A DNA stretch of 21,758 bases from JBFMCC01 sp037445635 (GCA_037445635.1 JBBIKC010000048.1:1-21758), one strand, 5' to 3'. Counted from the first letter of the stretch, positions 6,315 to 14,409 are shown. Numbers and translations are program-made. Notes: a model not told the origin generated them from the letters alone.

Positions 6315-6692
6315 TTACTCTTCCACGAGTTCGAGCATCACCATTTCAGCCGAGTCGCCCTGACGCGGTCCGAGTTTCATGATGCGGGTGTAGCCGCCGG
6401 GACGGGTCGAAAAGCGGGGGGCGATCTCGTCGAACAGGCGGGCAACCACGCGGTTGTCGCCGAGGCGGGAAGCGACCAGCCTGCGGGCGTGCACCTTGGC
6501 CGCATCGTCCTTTTCGGCGCTGTTGCGCGCGATGGTGATCAGGCGTTCGGCCTCGCCGCGGACGGCCGCAGCCTTGGCGCGCGTCGTCTGGATCCGCTCA
6601 TGGGTGAAGAATTGCTTGATAAGAGTTCGGCGCAGAGCGATTCGCGCGCTCTTGGTACGGCCGAGTTTATAACCAGATACTTGATGTCGCAT
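6315..6692 (-). CDS. rplQ: 50S ribosomal protein L17
   Basis: 125 residues. MRHQVSGYKLGRTKSARIALRRTLIKQFFTHERIQTT is the family signature (MRH, KLGR, HR/AL-R, L-x-H-E-x-I-x-T-T), and the end has GGYTRIMKLGPRQGDSAEMVMLELVE. The protein binds near the peptide exit tunnel of the large subunit. GGAG 9 bases upstream lies within the 3' end of rpoA, whose stop is 6 bases from this ATG, indicating tight coupling. Confidence 0.98.
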   Translation of the reverse strand: MRHQVSGYKLGRTKSARIALRRTLIKQFFTHERIQTTRAKAAAVRGEAERLITIARNSAEKDDAAKVHARRLVASRLGDNRVVARLFDEIAPRFSTRPGGYTRIMKLGPRQGDSAEMVMLELVEE

Positions 6693-6698
6693 CTCAAA

Positions 6699-7667
6699 TT
6701 ACTCCGCGGATTTCGTTTCGTCTTTCAGGTAACCCTTTTCACGCATCTTCTCGCGCAGTTCGTCGAGGCTCTTTTCGCCGAAGTTGCGAATGGACATGAC
6801 GGCCTGTTCGCCCTTCTCCAGCAGTTCGAGCACATCACCAACCGTGGTGATGCCGGTGCGTTTCAGAGAGTTGAAGACGCGCACCGAAAGGTCGAGGGCC
6901 TCGACCGGCGTCTCCGCCACTTCGCTGGTCAGGCGGCTTCCGCCGGCTTCCTTCTCGATGGCGACGGTCAGCGTCTCTTCGCTGATGCCGGCGATGTAGC
7001 GCAGATGATCGATCAGGATGCGCGCCGCGCTGCTGAGGGCGCGTTCGGGCGAGATGGTGCCGTCGGTCCAGATCTCAAGGCTCAGTTTGTCGTAGGCCGT
7101 GCTCTGGCCAACGCGCGCCTGCCCGACCTCCCAGTTGACGCGCTTGACCGGGCTGTAGATGGCATCCACTGGCAGTTCGCCGATGGGCAGGTGCCCGCCG
7201 CGCTCGCTGGCCGGGGAGTAGCCGCGGCCGCGTTCGACGGTGAACTCGAGATCCAGTTTGGCTTTCGGGCTATCCACCGTGAAAAGGAAAAGATCGGGGT
7301 TGACGATTTCGACCTCGGGCGGCGTGATGATGTCGGCGGCGGTGACCGTGCCCTCGCCGCGCACTTCCAGGTGCATGCGGGTATTATCCACGCCGTCCAA
7401 TTTCAGACGAAGCTGCTTGACCTGAAGCATAACCTGGATGACGTCCTCGCGCACGCCGGGGATGTCGCTGAACTCGTGCAGGACGTCCACAATGCGCACC
7501 GAGGTGACCGCCGCACCGTCCAGCGAGGAAAGCAGGACGCGGCGCAGGGCGTTACCCACAGTAACGCCATACCCTCTTTCAAGCGGACTGATGACGAATT
7601 TGCCGTAGTTCCGAGCCTCCGCTTCGCGCTCGATTTTCGGCATGACCATGTTCGTGATACCCGTCAC
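6699..7667 (-). CDS. rpoA: DNA-directed RNA polymerase subunit alpha
   Basis: 322 residues. The N-terminal assembly domain has KFVISPLERGYGVTVGNALRRVLLSSLDGAAVTSVRI and the D-x-x-HEFSDIPGVREDV loop. A linker of about 20 residues leads to the C-terminal domain with LDLSVRVFNSLKRTGITTVGDVL and RNFGEKSLDEL. In that domain the Arg and Asn matching E. coli R265 and N268 (UP-element contacts) are present, as is the GxKSL turn, so it should bind promoter DNA and activators. The start is a GTG at 7667 preceded by GAGAGGTGA; the in-frame ATG six codons later has no such site. It is separated from rpsD by 70 bases, longer than most gaps here. Confidence 0.98.
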   Translation of the reverse strand: MTGITNMVMPKIEREAEARNYGKFVISPLERGYGVTVGNALRRVLLSSLDGAAVTSVRIVDVLHEFSDIPGVREDVIQVMLQVKQLRLKLDGVDNTRMHLEVRGEGTVTAADIITPPEVEIVNPDLFLFTVDSPKAKLDLEFTVERGRGYSPASERGGHLPIGELPVDAIYSPVKRVNWEVGQARVGQSTAYDKLSLEIWTDGTISPERALSSAARILIDHLRYIAGISEETLTVAIEKEAGGSRLTSEVAETPVEALDLSVRVFNSLKRTGITTVGDVLELLEKGEQAVMSIRNFGEKSLDELREKMREKGYLKDETKSAE

Positions 7668-7707
7668 GGTTCACCTCTCCCTGTCTTCAACAGGCAGGCG
7701 CCGGACA

Positions 7708-7737
7708 AATATAATCGTCCAGCTCCAGCCAGTCCAA
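7708..7737 (-). promoter_or_regulatory. Possible internal promoter before rpoA
   Basis: On the minus strand TTGGAC (7732-7737) and TATATT (7708-7713) are spaced by 18 bases in the rpsD-rpoA gap. Each hexamer departs from consensus. It could give extra rpoA transcription but could equally be chance. Confidence 0.3.
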
Positions 7738-8394
7738 TTAGCGGCGCGAGTAGTATTCGACGATCAACTGTTCGTTCAGGCTGCCGTCAATCTCGGCGCG
7801 CTCGGGCAGGCGGTCCACAGAGCCGCTCAGCCCCTTGAGGTCGCGGCCCAGCCAGGCCGGGAATGCCCGTTTCTCTGCAAGGTCGGGCAGTTCCTTGAAA
7901 TAGGCCAGGCCGCGCGAACCTTCGCGGACGGCCACCACATCGCCCTCACCCAGGATCATGGAGGGAACATCCGTGCGGCGGCCATTCACCGTAAAGTGAC
8001 CGTGTGTGACCAGCAGGCGCGCCTGGGCGCGGCTGGATGCGAAACCGAGGCGGTACACCACGTTATCGAGGCGGGACTCGAGAATCTGCAGAAGGTTGAG
8101 GCCCGTCAGGCCGCGGCGCGTCAGCGAAGTCTCATAATAGCGGCGGAACTGCCGCTCGAGAATGCCGTATACGCGGCGGGCTTTCTGCTTGGCGCGCAGC
8201 TGGCGGTTGAAGTCGGACTCGCGGCCGGTGCGGCTGCCGCCCCCGCTGCGGCCTCCGGTCTTGCCGTGCTGGCCGGGAGCGAACGAGCGCTTCTCGAACG
8301 CACACTTCGGCGTAAAGCAACGCTCGCCCTTCAAATAGAGTTTTTCGCCTTCGCGCCGGCAGAGTTTGCATACCGGTCCAATATTCTTTGACAT
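7738..8394 (-). CDS. rpsD: 30S ribosomal protein S4 (zinc-binding form)
   Basis: 218 residues. The N-terminus carries C9-x2-C12-x13-C26-x4-C31, the C+ type zinc site of S4. The middle has FAPGQHGKTGG and the S4 RNA-binding domain NVVYRLGFASSRAQARLLVTHGHFTVNG. It ends FEELIVEYYSRR-like (actual end NEQLIVEYYSRR). S4 is a primary 16S rRNA binder, and in E. coli it represses translation of its own operon. It lies 24 bases after rpsK and 70 before rpoA. Confidence 0.98.
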   Translation of the reverse strand: MSKNIGPVCKLCRREGEKLYLKGERCFTPKCAFEKRSFAPGQHGKTGGRSGGGSRTGRESDFNRQLRAKQKARRVYGILERQFRRYYETSLTRRGLTGLNLLQILESRLDNVVYRLGFASSRAQARLLVTHGHFTVNGRRTDVPSMILGEGDVVAVREGSRGLAYFKELPDLAEKRAFPAWLGRDLKGLSGSVDRLPERAEIDGSLNEQLIVEYYSRR

Positions 8395-8418
8395 ATCTTT
8401 TCTTACCTCATACCTGAA

Positions 8419-8823
8419 TTACACGCGGCGCTTCTTCGGGGGCCGGCAGCCGTTGTGCGGGACCGGCGTGACGTCGGAGATCGAGCGCACCTTCATACCC
8501 AACGCCTGCACGGCGCGGATGGCGTTCTCGCGTCCGGGGCCGGGACCCTTGACGAACAGGTCCACTTCCTGGATGCCCAGCGCCTGGGCAGCCTTCACAG
8601 CCTGTTCGGCCGCCAAACGGGCGGCGAAGGGCGTGCTCTTGCGCGAACCTTTGAAACCGGCTGAGCCGGCGCTCCCCCAGGCAACCGTGTTGCCGGAGGT
8701 GTCGGTGACCGTCACGATCGTGTTGTTGAAGGATGCAAAAATATGCACCTGACCGGCGGAGAGGGCGCGCTTGCCCTTCTTTGCGCCACCGGCACGTCGC
8801 GTGGAACGAACACTTTGAGCCAT
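8419..8823 (-). CDS. rpsK: 30S ribosomal protein S11
   Basis: 134 residues. Diagnostic stretches are VHIFASFNNTIVTVTDTSGN, AWGSAGSAGFKGSRKSTPFAA, VDLFVKGPGPGRENAIRA and the C-terminal SISDVTPVPHNGCRPPKKRRV. It forms the platform of the small subunit close to the mRNA exit. It is 18 bases after rpsM. Confidence 0.98.
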   Translation of the reverse strand: MAQSVRSTRRAGGAKKGKRALSAGQVHIFASFNNTIVTVTDTSGNTVAWGSAGSAGFKGSRKSTPFAARLAAEQAVKAAQALGIQEVDLFVKGPGPGRENAIRAVQALGMKVRSISDVTPVPHNGCRPPKKRRV

Positions 8824-8841
8824 AAGACTTTTCTATCCCTT

Positions 8842-9228
8842 CTATTTCTTGGTGCCGCGGCGGCGTCCGCGCCCGGCCACGGTCTTCTTCGGTCCCTTGC
8901 GGACGCGTGAATTGGTGCGCGTGCGCTGGCCGCGCACCGGCAGGTTGCGGCGATGGCGCAGGCCGCGGTAGGAGCCGATCTCGACCAGCCGTTTGATGTT
9001 CAACTGAACCTCGCGGCGCAGGTCGCCCTCGACCTTGTAGTTCTTGCTGATGAACTCGCGCAGTGCCGCGACCTCGGATTCGGTCAGGTCCTTGATGCGC
9101 GTGTCCGGGTTGACTCGGGTTGCGGCCAGAATCTGTCGTGCGCGGGTAGGCCCGATTCCGTAAAGATAAGTCAGGCCAACTTCGACTCGCTTGTTGCGGG
9201 GCAGGTCAACACCTTCGATGCGTGCCAT
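8842..9228 (-). CDS. rpsM: 30S ribosomal protein S13
   Basis: 128 residues. It starts MARIEGVDLPRNKRVEVGLTY with the helix-hairpin-helix segment YGIGPTRARQIL. It continues with GDLRREVQLNIKRL, YRGLRHRRNLPVRGQRT and a long basic tail (RKGPKKTVAGRGRRRGTKK) that reaches toward the P-site tRNA in this family. It is 6 bases after rpmJ. Confidence 0.98.
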   Translation of the reverse strand: MARIEGVDLPRNKRVEVGLTYLYGIGPTRARQILAATRVNPDTRIKDLTESEVAALREFISKNYKVEGDLRREVQLNIKRLVEIGSYRGLRHRRNLPVRGQRTRTNSRVRKGPKKTVAGRGRRRGTKK

Positions 9229-9234
9229 AGAATC

Positions 9235-9348
9235 CTATCCTTGCCGCTGTTTGTGCTTGGGATTTTCGCAGATGACATACACGATGCCCTTGCGACGCAC
9301 GATCCTGCACTTGGCGCAGCGCTTGCGAATGGAGGGTGATACTTTCAT
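9235..9348 (-). CDS. rpmJ: 50S ribosomal protein L36 (zinc-ribbon form)
   Basis: 37 residues: it begins MKVSPSIRKRCAKCRIVRR and continues KGIVYVICENPKHKQRQG. The C-x2-C-x12-C-x4-H pattern is the L36 zinc site, so this is the metal-binding form. AAGGAG stands 9 bases before the ATG. It is the first gene after a gap with a promoter candidate and is followed within 6 bases by rpsM. In many bacteria infA precedes it; here it does not. Confidence 0.96.
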   Translation of the reverse strand: MKVSPSIRKRCAKCRIVRRKGIVYVICENPKHKQRQG

Positions 9349-9371
9349 GCAGACAATCTCCTTACTCGTTC

Positions 9372-9387
9372 GGCCGTCAATTCGGCC
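9372..9387 (-). other. Hairpin in the rpmJ leader
   Basis: GGCCG and CGGCC pair perfectly around a 6-base loop within the predicted 5' leader of the rpmJ-rpsM transcript. Alpha-operon leaders are bound by S4 in some bacteria, so an autoregulatory role is possible, but the stem is short and this is inference. Confidence 0.35.
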
Positions 9388-9400
9388 AGCCAAAGGTTGA

Positions 9401-9429
9401 ATTATACATTTTCCTCAAATATCCGTCCA
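9401..9429 (-). promoter_or_regulatory. Sigma70-type promoter for rpmJ-rpsM-rpsK-rpsD-rpoA...
   Basis: On the minus strand TGGACG (9424-9429; 4 of 6 match TTGACA) and a perfect TATAAT (9401-9406) are spaced by exactly 17 bases. They lie just after the map stop. Predicted initiation near 9394 gives a leader of about 46 bases before rpmJ. This is the natural boundary between the spc-type and alpha-type gene groups. Confidence 0.72.
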
Positions 9430-9451
9430 GCAGTTCATACATCTGCGCGGG

Positions 9452-10222
9452 TCACAGGACAGTCAGGATTAAGGGGTCTCCTTCGGTGACGGCTACCGTA
9501 TGCTCGAAGTGAGCCGTCAAGGACCCGTCCGCAGAAACGACCGTCCACTGGTCGGAAAGGACGCGGGTTGCATGCGTCCCGATCAACACCATCGGTTCGA
9601 GCGCGATGGTCATACCGGGGCGGAGAGGCTGACCCGTACCGGGTTTCCCATAATTGGGAACCTGCGGGCCCTCGTGCATCTGCCGCCCGACGCCGTGCCC
9701 GGTGTACTCACGCGTGACGTGATACCCGCGGCTTTCGACGTATTGCTGGATCGCCGCCGAGATGTCACCGGTGCGGTTGCCGACGCGCATCTTTTCGATG
9801 GCGGCGCACAGCGCGCCCTCCGTGACTTCGAGCAGTTTCGCGGCTTTGGGAGAGATCTCGCCCACCCCGGCCGTGTAGGCCGAGTCGGCTACGAAACCTT
9901 CCAGCACCGTCCCGCAATCCACAGAGACGATATCGCCCTCCCGCAATTTCCGATTCTTGCTCGGAATGCCGTGCACCAACTCACGATTGACGCTGACATT
10001 GGTGGAGGCCGGGTAGGGCGGCCGCCCGTATCCCTTGAACGGCGAATAGCATCCGTGTTTCCGCAACACTTCCTCGGCAGCCGCGTCGAGGTCGGCAGTG
10101 GAAACACCCGGTTTTAAAAGTGCCTTTGTGGCCGCCAGGGCGGCCGCATTGATGCGCCCTGCCTCGCGCATGATGGCGATCTCGGCAGGAGACTTCAAAT
10201 GAATCTGTCGCGCCCAATCCAT
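9452..10222 (-). CDS. map: Methionine aminopeptidase, type I
   Basis: Removes the initiator methionine from new proteins. 256 residues, normal for type I without an N-terminal extension. The five metal ligands are visible: D102 (SVDCGT), D113 (ADSAYT), H176 (TGHGVG), E209 (ALEPM) and E240 (HFEHTVAV). STNVSVNRELVHGIP and GRQMHEGPQVPNYG complete the signature. The usual GDSART is ADSAYT here, a mild variation that keeps the metal Asp. Only one base separates it from the adk stop, so the two are translationally coupled. Confidence 0.97.
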   Translation of the reverse strand: MDWARQIHLKSPAEIAIMREAGRINAAALAATKALLKPGVSTADLDAAAEEVLRKHGCYSPFKGYGRPPYPASTNVSVNRELVHGIPSKNRKLREGDIVSVDCGTVLEGFVADSAYTAGVGEISPKAAKLLEVTEGALCAAIEKMRVGNRTGDISAAIQQYVESRGYHVTREYTGHGVGRQMHEGPQVPNYGKPGTGQPLRPGMTIALEPMVLIGTHATRVLSDQWTVVSADGSLTAHFEHTVAVTEGDPLILTVL

Positions 10223-10223
10223 G

Positions 10224-10874
10224 CTAATGTTTTACCACAGCCAGCAGCCTGGAAGATACCTGCTCGATCGGCTGGGCGCCGTCTATCTCGACCAGTTTGC
10301 CGCGCTCGCGATAATGAGCGATCAGCGGCGAGGTTTGCTCCAGGTAGACCTGAATGCGCCGCTTGACCGTTTCTGCTTTATCGTCGTCTCGCTGGTACAA
10401 CGCCGAGCCGTCCAGGTCGCACACGCCGGGTTTGGCAGGCGGATTGAACTTCTCGTGGAATACATGCCCGTTTGCACGGCAGGTCCAGCGCCCGGAGAGG
10501 CGCTCCACCAGGGTCGCTTCGGCCGCGGTGATGTAAGGGACGACGTCCACCTGGCCGCGAAACTCCTTGAGCATGACCTCCAGGGCCTCGGCCTGCGCCG
10601 TGGTGCGCGGGAAACCGTCTAAAACGGCGCCAGCTTTGCAGTCCGGGCGGACGAGGCGCTCGCGGATCATGGAAATGGTCACATCGTCCGGGACCAGTTC
10701 GCCCTTGTTCATGTACGTCTGTGCCAGTTTGCCTAGGTCGGTCTGGGCTTTCAGGTTCTCACGGAACAAGTCGCCGGAGGAGACGTGCGCCAGGCCGGTC
10801 TTCTCCGAGAGAATCTTGGCCTGGGTACCCTTACCCACGCCGGGAGGTCCGAGAAGAACGATGAAAGTCGCCAT
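10224..10874 (-). CDS. adk: Adenylate kinase (long LID form)
   Basis: Catalyses ATP + AMP to 2 ADP in the cytosol. 216 residues. The P-loop is GPPGVGKGTQ (9-18). AMP binding is shown by SSGDLFREN, and DGFPRTTAQAEAL is the family signature. The LID carries C132-R-A-N135 and C152-D-L-D155. Relative to the Bacillus zinc-binding LID (C, C, C, D), the second cysteine is Asn, so zinc binding is doubtful. It lies between secY (10 bases) and map (1 base), the common secY-adk-map order. Confidence 0.97.
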   Translation of the reverse strand: MATFIVLLGPPGVGKGTQAKILSEKTGLAHVSSGDLFRENLKAQTDLGKLAQTYMNKGELVPDDVTISMIRERLVRPDCKAGAVLDGFPRTTAQAEALEVMLKEFRGQVDVVPYITAAEATLVERLSGRWTCRANGHVFHEKFNPPAKPGVCDLDGSALYQRDDDKAETVKRRIQVYLEQTSPLIAHYRERGKLVEIDGAQPIEQVSSRLLAVVKH

Positions 10875-10884
10875 GCGAAATCCT

Positions 10885-12228
10885 CTACTTGACCAGCAGG
10901 GTATCCTGATAACCGTGGAGTTTGAGTTCGGCTTCGATGTTCATGAACGTATCGCGGACAACGCCGACGACGATGAGCAGGCCGGACGAGGAGACCAGGA
11001 ACAGACCCGCCGCTCCCGAAGAGGCCGCTGGGAAGAGCAGTTTCAGGAAGAACGGCAGGATGGCTACAATGCCCAGAAACAACGCGCCCGGCAGGGTGAT
11101 GCGGCGCTGAACGCGGGTGAGGTATTTCTGCGTCGGCGCGCCACGGTTGACGCCGGGAATCTGGGCGCCGATCCGCTTCAGGTTCTCGCCGTAATTCTGC
11201 TGGGAGAACATCACGTCTGTGTAGAAAAATGTAAACCCAACCACCATGATAAAGTAGAACACCCAGTAAACCCACGAATTCAGATTGAATGTATCCTGGA
11301 TACCCTGGGCAAGATTTGCAACCCACGGAGTCTCGGACCTCAAGAACCATGAGGAGAGAATGACAGGGAATTGCAGGAGCGCATTGGCAAAGATCAGCGG
11401 GATCATGCCAGCCAGGTTGACCATCAAGGGAAGAGTGCCTTTGACCGGCATGGACATGCGATTACCCATACGGCGTCCGGGATACATCACCGGCACGTTT
11501 CGGCGGCCCTGCTGGACAAAGACAATCGCGAAGATGGTCAGAACGATCATCAAAATGGTGAAGATGACCAATCCCCAGTCATTCGAACTGATCAGGGCAA
11601 AGATGTTGTAGGGTATCTGCGCTACGATACCGGCAAAGATGACCAGCGAGAGTCCCTGTCCGCGAATCCCATACTCGGAAATCAACTCGCCCAGCCAGAT
11701 GGCAAACATGGTGCCGGCCGTCATCGAAAGCAGGATGGCCAGCGAAGGGATGATCCGCTCGCCGGTGAAGCCAAAGTTTACGATCTGGGCCTGCGCCAGC
11801 GAGTTGAAGATATTGATCTGGCCGACGGCTGAGAGCGCCGCCATGGGCACAGCCAGGTAATACGTCCATTTCTCCATCCACTTGCGGCCTTCGCGCGGAT
11901 CCTCTTCCATCCTGCGCTGCAAAGCGGGGATGATCGGGACCAACAATTGGATGATAATCTGGGCGGTAATATACGGATACACACCCATCGAAAGCAGGGA
12001 GAAGTTCGAGACGGTCCCGCCCGATAGCAGGTCGAGGAAGCCGAGGAAGGTACCCTGCCCTGCCGCAGACTCGCGGAACGCCGCCAGCGCGGCCGCATCC
12101 ACGCCGGGGGCGGGGAAATTGGCCGCGATACGATAGATCGCCAGCAGGATGAAAGTGATGATCAACTTGCGGCGAATGTCCTGCGACTTCCAGAGAAATC
12201 GCCAGGGAGACTGTTTCTTTTCAGCCAT
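10885..12228 (-). CDS. secY: Preprotein translocase channel subunit SecY
   Basis: 447 residues with ten hydrophobic membrane segments, at about 23-41, 76-103, 122-141, 160-184, 193-214, 220-240, 267-293, 318-340, 377-397 and 405-430. Family motifs include NFPAPGVD, GVYPYITAQIIIQLL, the cytosolic loop with KYLTRVQRRITLPGALFLG and the end DTFMNIEAEL. It forms the SecYEG pore that exports proteins, including the two lipoproteins in this window. It is 22 bases after rplO, the standard end of the spc operon. Confidence 0.98.
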   Translation of the reverse strand: MAEKKQSPWRFLWKSQDIRRKLIITFILLAIYRIAANFPAPGVDAAALAAFRESAAGQGTFLGFLDLLSGGTVSNFSLLSMGVYPYITAQIIIQLLVPIIPALQRRMEEDPREGRKWMEKWTYYLAVPMAALSAVGQINIFNSLAQAQIVNFGFTGERIIPSLAILLSMTAGTMFAIWLGELISEYGIRGQGLSLVIFAGIVAQIPYNIFALISSNDWGLVIFTILMIVLTIFAIVFVQQGRRNVPVMYPGRRMGNRMSMPVKGTLPLMVNLAGMIPLIFANALLQFPVILSSWFLRSETPWVANLAQGIQDTFNLNSWVYWVFYFIMVVGFTFFYTDVMFSQQNYGENLKRIGAQIPGVNRGAPTQKYLTRVQRRITLPGALFLGIVAILPFFLKLLFPAASSGAAGLFLVSSSGLLIVVGVVRDTFMNIEAELKLHGYQDTLLVK

Positions 12229-12250
12229 TTCGGGTCTCCTGATCGACCGG

Positions 12251-12706
12251 CTAGGCGATCAACTCGACGGAACCGCCAGCCGCTTCGATCTTGGCCCTGG
12301 CGCCCGCGCTGACGCGATGGGCGCGCACTTTCAGGGCGACTTTCATCTCGCCGCGGCCGAGGATGACGACCGGGTTGCGCGGGTCGCGCAGGAGGCGCGC
12401 CTCGCCCAGCGACTCGGGCGTGACTTCGGCGTCCGCCTTGAACGCGGCCGACAACTGGTCGAGATTGACCTCGTTGAACGTGACGCGGTTGCGCGAGGTG
12501 AAGCCTTCGCCGCGCATGAACGGCAGGCGGCGATAGAACGGCAGGTTGCCGCCCTGACGGTACAGGCGGCCGCCCTCGCCGGAACGCGCGCCCTGGCCCT
12601 TGGTGCCGCGGCCGGCCGTCTTGCCCTGACCAGCCGAAATGCCGCGTCCGACGCGCTTGCGATTTTTCTTGGAGCCCGCATTGGGCACGAGATCGTGTAA
12701 TTTCAT
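12251..12706 (-). CDS. rplO: 50S ribosomal protein L15
   Basis: 151 residues. MKLHDLVPNAGSKKNRKRVGRGISAGQGKTAGRGTKGQ is the Gly/Arg-rich N-terminal extension of L15. It is followed by GGNLPFYRRLPFMRGEGF and a C-terminal domain ending AKIEAAGGSVELI, the L15/L18e signature. It is a late-assembling large-subunit protein. It lies 7 bases after rpmD and 22 before secY. Confidence 0.98.
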   Translation of the reverse strand: MKLHDLVPNAGSKKNRKRVGRGISAGQGKTAGRGTKGQGARSGEGGRLYRQGGNLPFYRRLPFMRGEGFTSRNRVTFNEVNLDQLSAAFKADAEVTPESLGEARLLRDPRNPVVILGRGEMKVALKVRAHRVSAGARAKIEAAGGSVELIA

Positions 12707-12713
12707 TGCTTGC

Positions 12714-12911
12714 CTACTCTTCGATCCGCAGAAGATGAATGATCTTGTTCAACATCCCGCGCAGGGCCGGGTTGTCTTTGTGTTCGACGGTCTGGTTCAG
12801 GCGGCGCAGGCCCAGCGCGCGGACAGTCGCCTTCTGGTCCTTGGTATAGCCGATGGGACTGCGGACCAGGGTAACGCGCAGGGTCTTGCCGCCGGTGTCT
12901 TTCTTAGGCAT
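12714..12911 (-). CDS. rpmD: 50S ribosomal protein L30
   Basis: 65 residues from the ATG at 12911. It contains LRVTLVRSPIGYTKDQKATVRALGL, then RRLNQTVEHKDNPALRGMLNKIIHLL, the single-domain L30 signature. The frame is open upstream, but the family start and the overlap with the rpsE end place it here. The start lies 8 bases inside rpsE, so it is translationally coupled. Confidence 0.96.
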   Translation of the reverse strand: MPKKDTGGKTLRVTLVRSPIGYTKDQKATVRALGLRRLNQTVEHKDNPALRGMLNKIIHLLRIEE

Positions 12912-13455
12912 TCTGTTTCCTCCGTTCCCAGAACGGCAGTACTTCATGAACTTGCTTGCCGCGGCGGGCCGCTTCGGATTGCGGCGAACGCATCTGGTCG
13001 AGAGCGTCGAAGGTGCCCATGACCACATTCAGGACGTTGGCGCTGCCCATGGACTTGGTCAGGATATCGCGCACGCCGGCCACTTCCAGCACGGCGCGCA
13101 CGCCGCCCGCGGCGATGACGCCGGTGCCGGGCGAGGCAGGCTTCAGGTAGACCCTCGCGCCGCCCACCTTGCCGGTGGCTTCATGCGGGATGGTCGTGCC
13201 GGAGAGATTCACCAGCCGCAGGTTCTTGCGGGCGCGCTCGGAGGCTTTGCGCATCGCGTCCGGGACGGCGTTGGCTTTGCCGGTACCCATGCCGATCGTG
13301 CCCTTCTTGTCGCCGACGACGACGGTCACGCGGAACTGGAAGCGGCGTCCGCCTTTGACGACTTTCGCGACGCGGGCGATTTCGATCACACGCTCTTCGA
13401 ACGCGTCCTGCTGTTCGAAATCCTGCTGTTCGGGATTCTTGTTATGATCTGCCAT
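12904..13455 (-). CDS. rpsE: 30S ribosomal protein S5
   Basis: 183 residues. After an acidic Gln/Glu-rich N-terminal extension (about 20 residues) come FEERVIEIARVAKVVKGGRRFQF and VVVGDKKGTIGMGTGKA, the double-stranded RNA-binding part. SGTTIPHEATGKVGGARVYLKPASPGTGVIAAGGVRAVLEVAGV is the C-terminal signature. It sits at the mRNA entry and affects decoding accuracy. It overlaps rpmD by 8 bases and follows rplR by 17. Confidence 0.98.
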   Translation of the reverse strand: MADHNKNPEQQDFEQQDAFEERVIEIARVAKVVKGGRRFQFRVTVVVGDKKGTIGMGTGKANAVPDAMRKASERARKNLRLVNLSGTTIPHEATGKVGGARVYLKPASPGTGVIAAGGVRAVLEVAGVRDILTKSMGSANVLNVVMGTFDALDQMRSPQSEAARRGKQVHEVLPFWERRKQNA

Positions 13456-13472
13456 GTTCTACTCCACGCGGC

Positions 13473-13838
13473 CTAGAATTGCAGGCCGCCTTCGCGGGCG
13501 CCGTCGGCCAGGGCCTTGACCCGGCCGATGTAACGGAACCCGCCCCGGTCAAACACGACCGCCGTGATTCCCTTGCTCCTGGCGCGCTCGGCAATCGTCT
13601 GCCCGACCAGTCTGGCCTGGGCAGTCTTGTTCAATCCGCTGATCTTCTTGCTCACCTCGCCGTCCAGCGTGGAGGCGGAGACGAGCGTGTGCCCGGCCTG
13701 GTCGTCAATGATCTGGGCGTAGATCTGCGAGAGACTGCGGAAGACGTTCAGGCGGGGGCGCTGCGCCGTGCCGGCCAGGTCCTTGCGGACGCGCATGTGG
13801 CGGCGCTGACGCGCTTCGTTGCGAGATAGTTTAGCCAT
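13473..13838 (-). CDS. rplR: 50S ribosomal protein L18
   Basis: 121 residues. RRHMRVRKDLAGTAQRPRLNVFRSLSQIYAQIIDDQAGHTLVSAST and VFDRGGFRYIGRVKALADGAREGGLQF are diagnostic. It binds 5S rRNA with L5 in the central protuberance. It is 2 bases after rplF and 17 before rpsE. Confidence 0.98.
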   Translation of the reverse strand: MAKLSRNEARQRRHMRVRKDLAGTAQRPRLNVFRSLSQIYAQIIDDQAGHTLVSASTLDGEVSKKISGLNKTAQARLVGQTIAERARSKGITAVVFDRGGFRYIGRVKALADGAREGGLQF

Positions 13839-13840
13839 GG

Positions 13841-14392
13841 TTACTTAGCCCCTCCCTTCCCGGCTTTGCCGGCCTTGCGGCGGACGCGTTCGCCGGCGTA
13901 GCGGATGCCTTTCCCGTGATAGGGTTCGGGCGGACGAACCTTGCGGATATTGGATGCGATCTGACCAACGAGTTCCTTATCGAAGCCTATCACCTTGATC
14001 TGGCGGGTCTTCGCGTCCGCCTCGAACGAGATGCCCGCCGGCGGCTCGATTTCGACCGGGTGAGAATACCCGACGTACAGCGCCAGGTTCTTTCCCTTCA
14101 TCTCGGCGCGGTAGCCCACCCCTTCCACTTCGAGGACGGTCTCGAACCCGGTGCTCACACCGCGGATCATGTTTGCCAGCAGCGCGCGCGTCGTGCCATG
14201 CAGGGCGCGCTCTGCCGGCGCATCGGAATTACGCGTGACCGCGACCTGCCCGTTCTCCAGCGCGATACCGATCAGCGGCGAAAACGTACGCTTGAGTTCC
14301 CCTTTCGGGCCTTTCACGGACACCTGTGAACCATTGATATTGACTTGCACACCGCCCGGTACGGCGATTGGCAAGCGTCCAACACGAGACAT
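13841..14392 (-). CDS. rplF: 50S ribosomal protein L6
   Basis: 183 residues from the ATG at 14392, which reads MSRVGRLPIAVPGGVQVNI and has GGAGGA upstream. The frame is open for 11 more codons upstream, but they lack a ribosome-binding site and do not match L6. Two L6 repeats are visible. The C-terminal signature is EPYHGKGIRYAGERVRRKAGKAGKGG. It supports the stalk base near the GTPase-associated region. Confidence 0.97.
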   Translation of the reverse strand: MSRVGRLPIAVPGGVQVNINGSQVSVKGPKGELKRTFSPLIGIALENGQVAVTRNSDAPAERALHGTTRALLANMIRGVSTGFETVLEVEGVGYRAEMKGKNLALYVGYSHPVEIEPPAGISFEADAKTRQIKVIGFDKELVGQIASNIRKVRPPEPYHGKGIRYAGERVRRKAGKAGKGGAK

Positions 14393-14409
14393 AATTGCTT
14401 TCCTCCTGC

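Noticed and set aside
6285..7838. 517-codon plus-strand open frame opposite rplQ and rpoA
   Set aside because: Antisense shadow of two certain genes; no recognisable domain or ribosome-binding site.
9349..9451. A small infA hidden between map and rpmJ
   Set aside because: 103 bases are too few for IF-1 (about 72 codons), and no IF-1 motif is readable in any frame.
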